A stretch of DNA of 64,000 bases from Porphyromonas vaginalis (GTDB lineage Bacteria; Bacteroidota; Bacteroidia; Bacteroidales; Porphyromonadaceae), in NCBI RefSeq assembly GCF_958301595.1, contig NZ_CATQJU010000001.1:248001-312000 (forward strand). Direction: 5' to 3'. Below are positions 18,894-27,216 of this stretch, piece by piece. The translations under genes were made by a program, and so were the position numbers. The notes under the pieces were generated by a model that ran no database searches, had not been told where the DNA came from, and saw only the letters and a program-made list of their open reading frames with translations. Within the stretch, counting starts at the first letter, position 1; every line of letters begins with the position of its first letter.

Positions 18894-19191
18894 AAGATGT
18901 AGCAGTGATTGAGAGATCAGGTGTGTCGGTGTAGGGGGAAAAGGGTCGGATCGTAAGGTTAACGATAATGGGGGGGAGACGTGTAACGATTTGTAGGGAC
19001 GCTCGGAAGCGTCTAGCGGGAGGGCGTCCGTAGGTCAAACAACGATACGTATAGCCCGTTGTCTTTACGCTTTAACGCTGTAGCCTTTGATACAACGGAC
19101 GCACGACCGTGCGTCCATACAAAAAGTTACTCGTCTGTCAAGTATGGACGCACGAGCGTGTGCGTCCATACTTACAGATAGAGTCTTCTGA
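18894..19191. repeat. Hairpin-rich spacer between the major fimbrillin and anchor genes
   Basis: There is no gene here. It holds a diverged GTAGGGACGCTCGG...GGGCGTCCGTAG unit near 18993-19035, a GGACGCAC hairpin at 19097-19116 and a perfect 13-bp stem at 19141-19172. These sit within the probable operon, so they may shape transcript ends. Confidence 0.65.
19141..19172 (-). terminator. Perfect hairpin just after the major fimbrillin gene
   Basis: AGTATGGACGCAC (19141-19153) pairs perfectly with GTGCGTCCATACT (19160-19172) around a 6-nt loop, 20 bp past the fimbrillin stop. It belongs to the GGACGCAC family. It could act as a partial terminator or 3' stabiliser that gives more fimbrillin mRNA than anchor mRNA. 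No T-run is present. Confidence 0.45.
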
Positions 19192-20760
19192 TTAGAGACC
19201 TAGCTCTATATCATAGGAGTGTACATTCCAAGGAATGACATTGACCTCTACAGCCATATAGGTTTCCTTAGGCGTGTTGAAGTCTCCAGGTACGTAAGGA
19301 GGCGTGTTGGGATCATCCTTTGGCTTAGGATCTGGGTTCTGTTGATCGGGTGTATCAGGATCCTCTGGATAGAGCGGGTTCCAGTTGAGACCGAGAGTCT
19401 TGAAGCCTGTGACACTGATATGGTAGATGTTGTTGCGATAGGCAGGTGCATCTAGCGTCTTAACGACATTATCAGGGTTGACAAAGACATGGTAAAGCAC
19501 CTTACCACCCTCAAACTTGGTGTACTTCTGATTTGGCACAATCCTATCCTTAATCTTACCACCACCAACAGTTCTATTCGTGGCGTAGAAGAGACCATCC
19601 TCTCCTCTGTAGAAAGTTCCATTGCCTTTTTTGAACTGGGTTTTCTGATACTCGTTGTAGAACGCATTGTCATCAGGCGTAAACTTCGTACGAACGAGTA
19701 CATAAGGAGTATTACCACGACGGAACCCTCCCGTGTAGTCAGCAACCGTCTGTCCATTTTCCCCAAACGGATGGCTAGCCTCAAAGATGAAAGCGCTGCT
19801 CTCGAGGCTCTTCTTACCGATCTCTAGAGCTGCGGTAAGATTCTCAGCGACAAGAGCTACACGAGGAGTCGTGACAGTCGCATGTAGATCACTATAGTCG
19901 TAAGTATTAGCCTGAGCCTCATAGTTGGTCAGCTTGCTCTTATCAGCAGGATCAACCAGTGGCAGGAAGCTATATCCAGGAGTGGTGATGCTACCAGCCT
20001 TATTCTTCTGCTGGCTAATGTAGAAAGCCTTCTCACCCTGAGCTACTGCGTAGGTGATGTTTTCGATTTTACCTAGCACAGTACCATCTTGGAGTTTGAT
20101 CTCATAGCTAGGCTTTGTTGTCGTTAGGATCACACGTGCTACAACACGCTTGACATTCACCTTGGCGAGGTTCTTAGGACCTTGTTTAGCCTCCTCCTTG
20201 GTGACACCATCCTCGATCGTGATATTACACTCAGCAGAGTTAGACATCATGATGACATCCTCCTTCTTTCCGTTTGCACGAGCTACCTGAGCCGTTGTCA
20301 TACCCTCGACAGCCTTAGCATAAGCCTCGTTGAAGTGAGCTGGCATAGACTTCTCAAGAGTCGTGGTGATTGCCTCAGGAGCATTGATGAGGGCATAAAC
20401 CTTCTTTGCGCCTGGGGTGGTAAGGATAGCGTTCTTAGGCTTGATGGAAATGTTTGCATCATCTGTAGCCTTGACAATATCAAAGTCAGCCATCGTGTAT
20501 TGACCATAGGAGACCTCGCCGTTACCAACGACATAGACGGCAATAGTCTCGATGGCATCCTTGCCATTCCAAGTGCCCTTAAGGTTAAACTCATCATCAG
20601 TATCGCCCGTACCAGCGCGCAGGCTAGACTGTAGGTTGATCGCTACGCTTACGTAGGTCGAACCTTCGTTCTGAGGCTTCTCTGGCTCCTTTTTGCAGGA
20701 AGTTAGAGCTACTAGACCGATCGTTAGTAGGCCTAGCAGTGTTCTTACTGTTCTGTTCAT
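19192..20760 (-). CDS. Mfa1-like major fimbrillin (lipoprotein precursor)
   Basis: The 522-residue precursor has a lipoprotein signal (VALTSC, Cys 22) followed by KKEPEKPQNEGSTYVSVAINL. The N-terminal domain WNGKDAIETIAVYVV and the C-terminal MAVEVNVIPWNVHSYDIELGL fit the Mfa1/FimA superfamily, in which subunits are lipidated, proteolytically trimmed at an Arg and polymerised by donor-strand exchange. SLRAGTGDTDDE near residue 52 is a possible Arg-X trimming site; this is inference. It is first in the operon, with a good promoter at 20839-20846 and 21-bp direct repeats upstream. It is not clear whether it corresponds to Mfa1 or to another fimbrillin. Confidence 0.8.
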   Translation of the reverse strand: MNRTVRTLLGLLTIGLVALTSCKKEPEKPQNEGSTYVSVAINLQSSLRAGTGDTDDEFNLKGTWNGKDAIETIAVYVVGNGEVSYGQYTMADFDIVKATDDANISIKPKNAILTTPGAKKVYALINAPEAITTTLEKSMPAHFNEAYAKAVEGMTTAQVARANGKKEDVIMMSNSAECNITIEDGVTKEEAKQGPKNLAKVNVKRVVARVILTTTKPSYEIKLQDGTVLGKIENITYAVAQGEKAFYISQQKNKAGSITTPGYSFLPLVDPADKSKLTNYEAQANTYDYSDLHATVTTPRVALVAENLTAALEIGKKSLESSAFIFEASHPFGENGQTVADYTGGFRRGNTPYVLVRTKFTPDDNAFYNEYQKTQFKKGNGTFYRGEDGLFYATNRTVGGGKIKDRIVPNQKYTKFEGGKVLYHVFVNPDNVVKTLDAPAYRNNIYHISVTGFKTLGLNWNPLYPEDPDTPDQQNPDPKPKDDPNTPPYVPGDFNTPKETYMAVEVNVIPWNVHSYDIELGL

Positions 20761-20838
20761 TGTTTGTTTGTTATTTGATTGATATAAAGATTCTTCGATG
20801 TGTCACCGAAATAGATTCGTTTAAGGGAATACCCGATG

Positions 20839-20846
20839 CAAAGGTA
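20839..20846 (-). promoter_or_regulatory. Fimbrial operon promoter -7 box
   Basis: On the minus strand the sequence reads TACCTTTG, followed by C. It lies 78 bp upstream of the fimbrillin start. Confidence 0.65.
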
Positions 20847-20878
20847 GGCATAATATATCGAATACTCCTTTTAGCGAC

Positions 20879-20918
20879 TTGACATATTCGGTATTTCTTT
20901 TGACATATTCGGTATTTC
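20879..20918. promoter_or_regulatory. Two 21-bp direct repeats upstream of the fimbrial promoter
   Basis: TTGACATATTCGGTATTTC occurs at 20879-20897 and, identical, at 20900-20918, a period of 21 bp or two helical turns. A weaker related ATATTCGAT-like copy lies nearer the promoter. The placement 30-70 bp upstream of the -7 box suggests a binding site for an activator or repressor of the fimbrial operon. Confidence 0.55.
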
Positions 20919-20924
20919 CTCGTA

Positions 20925-21079
20925 GAAATAGAGATTAGAGGCTAGAGATTAGAAGTTAGAGAGCGGAGTGATCGGAGCCATCGGAGCTATCAGAGCTATC
21001 AGAACCATCGGAACTCTAACTTCTAACCTCTAAGCTCTAATCTCTAACCTCTAATCTCTAACCTCTAATCTCTAATTTC
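20925..21079. repeat. Short-period spacer between the fimbrial operon and dgt
   Basis: Heptamers of the GATTAGAGGCTAGA type flank a period-9 run (GGAGCCATC, GGAGCTATC, AGAGCTATC and similar) at about 20958-21015. A second heptamer run reaches almost to the dgt stop. There is no gene. Confidence 0.65.
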
Positions 21080-22426
21080 TCAGATCGCTGGGAGGCTCAT
21101 GCCGGTGATGCGTCGGTAGAGGTCTAGCGCGTAGGGATCGGTCATGCCGGAGATGTAGTCGAGCGTGCACTGGAGCTTGCCGTAGATCGACTCTTCGTGC
21201 AGGTTGTACTGACTACTCACCAGCGAGAGGAGCGTACGACTATACGCATCATCAGGATGTAGGAGCGATTGCATCAGTTTGTCGATCAGCTCAGAGAAGA
21301 TCCGATGCCCCGCCAGCTCTACGTCTATCACCGCTCGCGCCGTGTAGATCTCACTCTGCGCCACCTCGCTATTGGCTCGGTAAGCTGCATAGAGCCTCTC
21401 GGGCATTCGACTAACCAGCGTCCCCGCAAAAGCACCACACAGTATCTCCTCCTCATGCTCTATGAAGACCTCGGCACACGCCTCCACGAGGATATTGATC
21501 GCCTTGGCTCTCAGGTAAGCGATCCGCTCGTTGCGGTCGCCGATAGTCTCCAGCGTTGCCAGCGCATGGTCGTGACCATCTGCGGGGAAGTAGCGCAGGA
21601 GCAGATCCACCGTACGCTCGTAGCTCAAGATACGCAGCTTATATGCATCCTCCACATCCATCACCTGATAGCATATATCGTCGGCGGCCTCCACGAGGTA
21701 GACCAGCGGGTGACGCACGTAGTGCCCCGTGGCGGGATCTACGGGCAGGATGCCTAGGTAGTTCGCCACATCGAGGTAGGCTGCCTGCTCCGACTGGAAA
21801 TAGCCGAACTTTCCGCTCTCAGGCGCCCTAGCCGACGACCAGGGGTACTTGACAATAGCTGCCAGTGTGGTGTAGGTTAAAGCAAAGCCCCCAGGGCGGC
21901 GCCCCTCAAACTGATGGGTCAGCAGGCGAAAGCCATTGGCATTACCCTCGAAATAAGCGAAGTCCTCCCACGAGTGCCCCTCCCCTACTACGGCATCATA
22001 CCATTGGCGACCGTTGCCCTCGGTAAAGTAAGCCCGGATCGCCCGCTCGCCACTGTGCCCGAAGGGAGGATTGCCCATATCGTGTGCCAGACAGGCCGCC
22101 GAGACGACCGTAGCGATGCTCCCCCGATGAGGCGTATCCTGGTTGTCCGTCAGGCGGCTCGCTATATAGTTGCCCAGACTACGCCCCACGCAGCTCACCT
22201 CCAGACTATGCGTCAGACGGTTGTGCACGAAGATACTCTTCGGCAGCGGGAAGATCTGCGCTTTGTTTTGTAGCCTGCGAAATGGTGCCGAGAAGATCAG
22301 ACGATCGTAGTCCCGGTCAAACTCCGTACGCATCTCCATGCCCCCACCTAGTGCGCCAGCTCGCACAGGCTCTGGCGCTCCAAAGCGTCGGTTAGAGATC
22401 AGCTGATCCCAATTCATCCTACTCAT
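21080..22426 (-). CDS. dgt: Deoxyguanosinetriphosphate triphosphohydrolase (dGTPase)
   Basis: This 448-residue HD-domain enzyme hydrolyses dGTP to deoxyguanosine and triphosphate, so it adjusts dNTP pools. The substrate and metal-site region is visible as FSAPFRRLQNKAQIFPL, VHNRLTHSLEVS and HDMGNPPFGHSGE. It starts 17 bp after radA and is the last gene of an amidinotransferase-radA-dgt run. The pairing with radA suggests a shared link to DNA maintenance, but that is inference. Confidence 0.92.
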   Translation of the reverse strand: MSRMNWDQLISNRRFGAPEPVRAGALGGGMEMRTEFDRDYDRLIFSAPFRRLQNKAQIFPLPKSIFVHNRLTHSLEVSCVGRSLGNYIASRLTDNQDTPHRGSIATVVSAACLAHDMGNPPFGHSGERAIRAYFTEGNGRQWYDAVVGEGHSWEDFAYFEGNANGFRLLTHQFEGRRPGGFALTYTTLAAIVKYPWSSARAPESGKFGYFQSEQAAYLDVANYLGILPVDPATGHYVRHPLVYLVEAADDICYQVMDVEDAYKLRILSYERTVDLLLRYFPADGHDHALATLETIGDRNERIAYLRAKAINILVEACAEVFIEHEEEILCGAFAGTLVSRMPERLYAAYRANSEVAQSEIYTARAVIDVELAGHRIFSELIDKLMQSLLHPDDAYSRTLLSLVSSQYNLHEESIYGKLQCTLDYISGMTDPYALDLYRRITGMSLPAI

Positions 22427-22443
22427 TATTATATATAGTGTAT

Positions 22444-23868
22444 CTATTGTCTTTGAGAGAAGAGTGTTCTGAAGGCGTGATCCACCCGATCACACGGCAC
22501 GATCTCTATGTCGTAGTTTCGCTGTTGCAGGCTCTTAGCATTCGCCTTGGGGATCAGTATCCGCGTGAAGCCCAGTCGGTGCGCCTCCGCTATGCGTCGC
22601 TCTATGCGACTCACGGCACGTATCTCGCCCGCCAGTCCCACCTCGCCCGTCATGCAGGTCTTCGAGGGCACGGCTATGTCCAGATTGGAGGAGAGTACGG
22701 CACAGAGCACCGCCAGATCCACGGCGGTATCGTTGATCTTGATACCGCCCGTGATATTGAGGAAAACGTCTTTCTGTATGAGCTTGAAGCCGGCCCGCTT
22801 CTCCAAAACGGCCAACAGCATGTTGAGTCGCCTCAGGTCAAAGCCCGTAGTGGACCGCTGCGGGTTATTGTAAATAGCCGAACTAACCAAAGCTTGCGTC
22901 TCGATCATGATCGGGCGGATACCCTCCACGGCACAGGCGACCACGACCCCACTGAGCCCCTCCGTATTGCCCGAGATAAGGTGCTCCGAGGGATTGCTCA
23001 CAGCGACCAGTCCCGAGCTATTCATCTCGTAGATGCCAAGATCGTCGGTAGAGCCAAAGCGGTTCTTATGGCTACGCAAGATGCGGTAGAGATGCTGCTT
23101 GTCGCCCTCAAACTGCAAGACCGTGTCTACCGTATGCTCCAAGATCTTCGGGCCCGCTATGGAGCCCTCTTTGTTGATATGCCCAATGACAATCACGAGG
23201 ATGCCGCTGCTCTTGGCAAAGTGCAGGAGCAGGTTGGCGCACTCCTTAATCTGACTGATGGATCCAGGCGAAGAGTCGGAGCGTGCAGTCGTGACGGTCT
23301 GAATACTGTCGATGACCAGCAGGTCGGGTACTATCTGCAGAGCCTTCAGGAGTATGTTGTCCAGGTCGGTGTCGCAGTAGATGAGGCACTGCTCCGAGTG
23401 TATGCCGATGCGGTCGGCACGCAGCTTGAGCTGCTGGGCACTCTCCTCGCCCGATACGTAGAGCGTCTTGAGCTCTGGGCAGCGCAGCACGGTCTGAAAG
23501 ATCAACGTAGACTTACCAATACCCGGCTCGCCACCCAGCAAGGTAAAGGAGCCTTGCACCAGGCCGCCACCGAGAAGGCGGTTTAGCTCCTCGTCGTGCA
23601 GATCTACTCGACTCTCCTCGCTTCCCTCGATCAGTTGTATGGGACGCACCTCCTCCGAGTGGAGCCCATCCCACGTAGCACCCTCATGGATCTGCTTGAG
23701 CTTGCGCTGTATCTCCTGCGCTGGTGTCGAGCGCCCTGAGGTCGTCTCCGGCTGCGCCAGCTCCTCCTCGATCGTGTTCCACTCTTGGCACTCGTTGCAC
23801 TGGCCTTGCCAGCGACTGTAGGTAGCACCACAGGCACTACACTTATATATAGTCTTAACCTTTGCCAT
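22444..23868 (-). CDS. radA: DNA repair protein RadA (Sms)
   Basis: This 474-residue RecA-like ATPase acts in recombination intermediate processing. An N-terminal four-Cys zinc finger (CSACGATYSRWQGQCNECQEW, about residues 10-30) is followed by Walker A GGEPGIGKST (about 113-122), the RadA signature KNRFGS, and a C-terminal Lon-like domain with ending PKANAKSL. The length matches the family. Its start lies 3 bp from the stop of the upstream amidinotransferase gene, so it is translationally close-coupled. Confidence 0.96.
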   Translation of the reverse strand: MAKVKTIYKCSACGATYSRWQGQCNECQEWNTIEEELAQPETTSGRSTPAQEIQRKLKQIHEGATWDGLHSEEVRPIQLIEGSEESRVDLHDEELNRLLGGGLVQGSFTLLGGEPGIGKSTLIFQTVLRCPELKTLYVSGEESAQQLKLRADRIGIHSEQCLIYCDTDLDNILLKALQIVPDLLVIDSIQTVTTARSDSSPGSISQIKECANLLLHFAKSSGILVIVIGHINKEGSIAGPKILEHTVDTVLQFEGDKQHLYRILRSHKNRFGSTDDLGIYEMNSSGLVAVSNPSEHLISGNTEGLSGVVVACAVEGIRPIMIETQALVSSAIYNNPQRSTTGFDLRRLNMLLAVLEKRAGFKLIQKDVFLNITGGIKINDTAVDLAVLCAVLSSNLDIAVPSKTCMTGEVGLAGEIRAVSRIERRIAEAHRLGFTRILIPKANAKSLQQRNYDIEIVPCDRVDHAFRTLFSQRQ

Positions 23869-23871
23869 CTG

Positions 23872-24810
23872 CTATGCTCGCTCTAGAGGACATGTGGAGC
23901 AGCGCAGCAAGCCACCCTGCTTAGAGATCTCACTATAAGGCACCTCCTCAACGGTCATGCCAGCCACCTCACGGAGGTAACGCTGCAGACGCTCGGCACC
24001 CGCCTCAACACAGACCACTTCGGGAGAGAGGGAGAAGAAGTTCGTATGCATCTCGACAGCCTCCTCAGCGGTGATGGTCAGTAGCTTGTCCTGTCCAAAA
24101 ACCTCGCCAATGATCCCGCGAGCCTCTCTGGAAGCGACTCCCTCGGGATAAAAGACGGCGAAGCCACGCCCCACGGGCTGAAAGGCGCAGTCTAGGTGCA
24201 GCACACCACGCAGAGGATCCTGGTCATGCTTGTATAGTGGTACGGGTACGATGCGCTTGTGCGGGAAGAACTCACGGAAGAAGTCCACCGCGCGATCATT
24301 GGTCCTCGTAGTCTTGAACTGCCCAAAAGCTCCTGGCTCGCAACAGCCCACGAAGAGGATGTCATCATAGAGGATCACGTCGCCCCCCTCGACACGTACC
24401 TCGGCGGGCAGATGTAGCACGCTACTCGGCTCGAAGAGATCGTAGATCGATGCAAACGCATCTACCTCTCGTCTCCTGTCGGGGATCATGTGTGCCACAA
24501 AAAGGTGCTCATCGATCACGAAAGAGACATCTCGCGCGAAGATCTGATTGCACGCCTCTATTGGCTCAGGACGATACACCTCCACGCCGTGGCGCTGTAG
24601 GATAGCGAGGAATCCCTCCATCTCACGTACCACCGCCTGCTCCGTGGGGTAGTCTCCCCGCAACACCGCTTGGTAGCTCTTAGCGTCGTAGGTCTCCTCA
24701 AGTGTCGGTGGCGTACCGAGCGCATGAGGCAGCCCGAGTACGACTTTGCGGAGCTGGTTCGTTTCGTTGGTTACGTGAGGGGTGAGTCGTTTATGTTGTT
24801 TGTCCATCAT
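23872..24810 (-). CDS. Amidinotransferase / DDAH-like guanidino-group hydrolase
   Basis: The 312-residue protein belongs to the pentein superfamily, which acts on guanidino groups such as arginine or methylarginines. Supporting motifs are NQIFARDVSFVI, EGGDVILYDD, LHLDCAFQPVGRG with the likely catalytic His, and a C-terminal GGLLRCSTCPL with the likely catalytic Cys. There is no signal peptide, so it is cytoplasmic and distinct from the secreted PPAD of P. gingivalis. The exact substrate is not clear. It starts the operon with radA and dgt from a TATATTTG promoter at 24871. Confidence 0.75.
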   Translation of the reverse strand: MMDKQHKRLTPHVTNETNQLRKVVLGLPHALGTPPTLEETYDAKSYQAVLRGDYPTEQAVVREMEGFLAILQRHGVEVYRPEPIEACNQIFARDVSFVIDEHLFVAHMIPDRRREVDAFASIYDLFEPSSVLHLPAEVRVEGGDVILYDDILFVGCCEPGAFGQFKTTRTNDRAVDFFREFFPHKRIVPVPLYKHDQDPLRGVLHLDCAFQPVGRGFAVFYPEGVASREARGIIGEVFGQDKLLTITAEEAVEMHTNFFSLSPEVVCVEAGAERLQRYLREVAGMTVEEVPYSEISKQGGLLRCSTCPLERA

Positions 24811-24870
24811 ATCAGTTGCTTAGTGGCTCCCTGCGCAGCAGATGTGCGGGGAGCTCTATTCTTTCTCTGA

Positions 24871-24878
24871 CAAATATA
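24871..24878 (-). promoter_or_regulatory. Promoter -7 box of the amidinotransferase-radA-dgt operon
   Basis: The minus strand reads TATATTTG, fitting TAnnTTTG, about 60 bp upstream of the amidinotransferase start. Confidence 0.5.
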
Positions 24879-24980
24879 GGGAAAAGTGAGAAGTTAGAGA
24901 TCAGAGCGATCGGAGAGTTGTCGTGAGATGTGCGCAAGCGGATAAGTTGCAGGAGCATGCGCTATCTCTTGATTTTGTAT

Positions 24981-24988
24981 TACCTTTG
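24981..24988 (+). promoter_or_regulatory. Promoter -7 box before the small membrane protein gene
   Basis: TACCTTTG is followed by C. It lies inside the long open frame that begins at 24930 and thus argues that the true start is the ATG at 25074. Confidence 0.6.
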
Positions 24989-25073
24989 CGGTACGAGGGT
25001 GTGTCGTCCCTATGGGGGTGACTTCTCCGACCCTTCGTTGTCAAGTATCACCTTAGATAGTAATCATAAGTAT

Positions 25074-25253
25074 ATGAAAGGTTTCAATCCCATAGGTAGT
25101 CTGGTAGTCCTCATTGGGGCTCTTGTACTCATCATCCCCGCTCTGCTAGATAAGGGAGGAAATATGTTCAATCTCATTGGCTGTGTCGTGATGATTGCTG
25201 GATTTCTCCTACACATCTTCCTAAATAAGCGGATTACAACTATCAAGGAGTAA
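25074..25253 (+). CDS. Small two-helix membrane protein
   Basis: The frame is open from 24930, but a promoter box at 24981 makes the ATG at 25074 the likely start, giving 59 residues. Two hydrophobic segments (about residues 7-25 and 33-51) are joined by a short DKGGN turn, with a basic tail KRITTIKE. I do not recognise the family. It looks like a small inner-membrane protein. ssb lies 146 bp downstream and may be a separate unit. Confidence 0.55.
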   Translation: MKGFNPIGSLVVLIGALVLIIPALLDKGGNMFNLIGCVVMIAGFLLHIFLNKRITTIKE

Positions 25254-25399
25254 CCTCTCCAAGTGCCTGACTTGGCACGGACTCCTGCCCTAGTATACAG
25301 CCCCATGGCTATCGTCGAGGGCTTGCCTTGCTCATACGTAAGACAAGTCTCTCTCGTTCGTATATAAGGTCACCCTTAGTCATCCACCCCGCTCAGTCT

Positions 25400-25834
25400 A
25401 TGTACTACAATAAGGCGATCCTAATAGGCTTCGTAGGCGCAGACCCCAACGTACACTATTCGCGTCGGGGAAGCTGCCAGGCTACGCTACGCCTTGCGAC
25501 CTCTGTATCGGGCTACACGAAGCGTGATGGCACGCAGATACCAGAGCGTACAGAGTGGCACACGGTGGTGATCTTCGGCACGCTGGCGCAGTTTGTCGAG
25601 CGATGGGTGCGCAAGGGGTCGCATCTTCTCGTGGAGGGCGAGATACGCTACAACAACTACACCGATCGCCAGGGACAAGCACAGGCTCGTACAGAGATTT
25701 GGGCGGACAAGGTCACCTTTGTAGATCGTCCCAAGCAGGGCGGTAGTCAGGAGGGAGCCTCTGCTCGCTCCACAGCCGAGCCTCCAGCATCAAAGCCCGA
25801 CACGCAAGGAGCGAGCGCACATGGTCAGCAATAG
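25400..25834 (+). CDS. ssb: Single-stranded DNA-binding protein
   Basis: I chose the ATG at 25400 (144 residues, MYYNKAILIGFVGADPNV) over an upstream in-frame start at 25328, because this is where the OB-fold normally begins. The fold follows with the family segments RTEWHTVVIFG and GSHLLVEGEIRYNNYTDRQG. The tail is low-complexity Ser/Ala/Pro/Gln and lacks the acidic DDDIPF-type tip of E. coli SSB, ending ASAHGQQ instead. That may alter how partner proteins dock. gldE follows after 23 bp, the usual Bacteroidetes ssb-gldE order. Confidence 0.92.
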   Translation: MYYNKAILIGFVGADPNVHYSRRGSCQATLRLATSVSGYTKRDGTQIPERTEWHTVVIFGTLAQFVERWVRKGSHLLVEGEIRYNNYTDRQGQAQARTEIWADKVTFVDRPKQGGSQEGASARSTAEPPASKPDTQGASAHGQQ

Positions 25835-25857
25835 CATAAGTCACAACAATAGTAGCA

Positions 25858-27216
25858 ATGGGTGATGCCTTCTTATTAAGTCTTTTCGGGGGAATTGTGT
25901 ACAGCAATCCAATCGTTTGGATAGATGCTATACCGCTCTTGATCATCCTCGTCTTACTGCTTTGTTCCGCCTTTATGTCGAGCAATGAGGTGGCTTTCTT
26001 TTCGCTCACCCCACAAGAGGTGCAGCAGATCAAAGAGCAGGAGCACCCCAACGACCCGCGCTTACTACGACTCCTATCGCACTCGGAGCAACTGCTGGCG
26101 ACCATCTTGATCGGCAATAATGCGGTCAACGTGGCGATCACGATCCTCTGCGCGTGGTTTGTGGGAGAGCACTGGGACTTCTCGGCCAATCGTGTTGCTG
26201 GCTTTATCATCCAGACGGTCCTGATCACCTTCCTGCTCCTACTCTTTGGCGAAATCATCCCTAAGATCTACGCTCAGCGTCACCCGCTCTCCTTCATACG
26301 GATGACGGCTCCAGCCGTGTCTGCCCTTTACAAAGGGATCGCTTGGTGCTCCAAGGGCTTGATCAAAACCTCTAAGCTCCTCGGATCTAATGCGAAGAAG
26401 GGGCACGAACTCTCTGTCGATGATCTTTCGGAGGCTGTCGCACTCACGACCGAGGGGGACAATAAGGAGACGGAGATGATCCATGAGATTGTCAAGTTTT
26501 ACCACAAGACGGCCGACGAGATCATGGTGCCGCGTGTCGATATGGTTGGCGTCAACTACCACTGGGCTTATCATCAGACGCTGAACTATGCGGTCGACAC
26601 GGGCTACTCACGACTACCTGTCTATGACGGGTCGCAGGACACAATCCGAGGGGTGCTCTATGTCAAGGACCTCCTGCCTCACATGCACGAGGAGGACACC
26701 TTCCCCTGGCAAAAGATCATCCGGCAAGCTTACTTCGTACCTGAGAATAAGAAGATCGACACCCTGCTGGAGGAGTTGCAACAGGAGCGTATTCACATGG
26801 CGATCGTGATCGACGAGTTTGGCGGGACCTCAGGACTGATCACGCTCGAGGACATCCTCGAGGAGATCGTCGGTGAGATCGTCGACGAATACGATGATGA
26901 GGATCCGCCTTACGTACGGCTTGCCGAGGGGGTCTATCTGATCGATGGCGGTATGTCGCTGATCGATCTCTGCAAGCTGCTAGATGTAGAGCCTGAGTAC
27001 TTTGCACCACACTACGAGGAGGTTGATACGGTTGGGGGCTTGTACCTAGAGGTGCTCCAAGAGATTCCTCAGGTGGGTCAGCAGATAACGATCTCAGACA
27101 TTGACTTCACCGTAACGCGCATGGACCGCCACCGTATCATGCAGCTCAAGATGCGTCTGCATCCCAAAGAGCAGGACGAGACGCAGAGCAATAGTCCTAC
27201 AGAGCCTCAGGCGTGA
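25858..27216 (+). CDS. gldE: GldE-like CNNM/CBS transmembrane protein
   Basis: The 452-residue protein has an N-terminal CNNM (DUF21) membrane domain with about three to four helices and the segment SSNEVAFFSLTPQEVQ. A pair of CBS motifs follows (about residues 215-335, including FGGTSGLITLEDILEEIVGEI), then a CorC/HlyC-type C-terminal domain. Position after ssb is diagnostic of gldE in Bacteroidetes. In gliding species GldE works beside GldD. gldD is absent here: the next gene is a phosphopantetheinyl transferase whose start overlaps the gldE stop. Confidence 0.85.
   Translation: MGDAFLLSLFGGIVYSNPIVWIDAIPLLIILVLLLCSAFMSSNEVAFFSLTPQEVQQIKEQEHPNDPRLLRLLSHSEQLLATILIGNNAVNVAITILCAWFVGEHWDFSANRVAGFIIQTVLITFLLLLFGEIIPKIYAQRHPLSFIRMTAPAVSALYKGIAWCSKGLIKTSKLLGSNAKKGHELSVDDLSEAVALTTEGDNKETEMIHEIVKFYHKTADEIMVPRVDMVGVNYHWAYHQTLNYAVDTGYSRLPVYDGSQDTIRGVLYVKDLLPHMHEEDTFPWQKIIRQAYFVPENKKIDTLLEELQQERIHMAIVIDEFGGTSGLITLEDILEEIVGEIVDEYDDEDPPYVRLAEGVYLIDGGMSLIDLCKLLDVEPEYFAPHYEEVDTVGGLYLEVLQEIPQVGQQITISDIDFTVTRMDRHRIMQLKMRLHPKEQDETQSNSPTEPQA

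Noticed and set aside
23872-24810. Secreted peptidylarginine deiminase (PPAD) like that of P. gingivalis
   Set aside because: There is no signal peptide and no T9SS domain, and the length fits the cytoplasmic DDAH-type enzymes.
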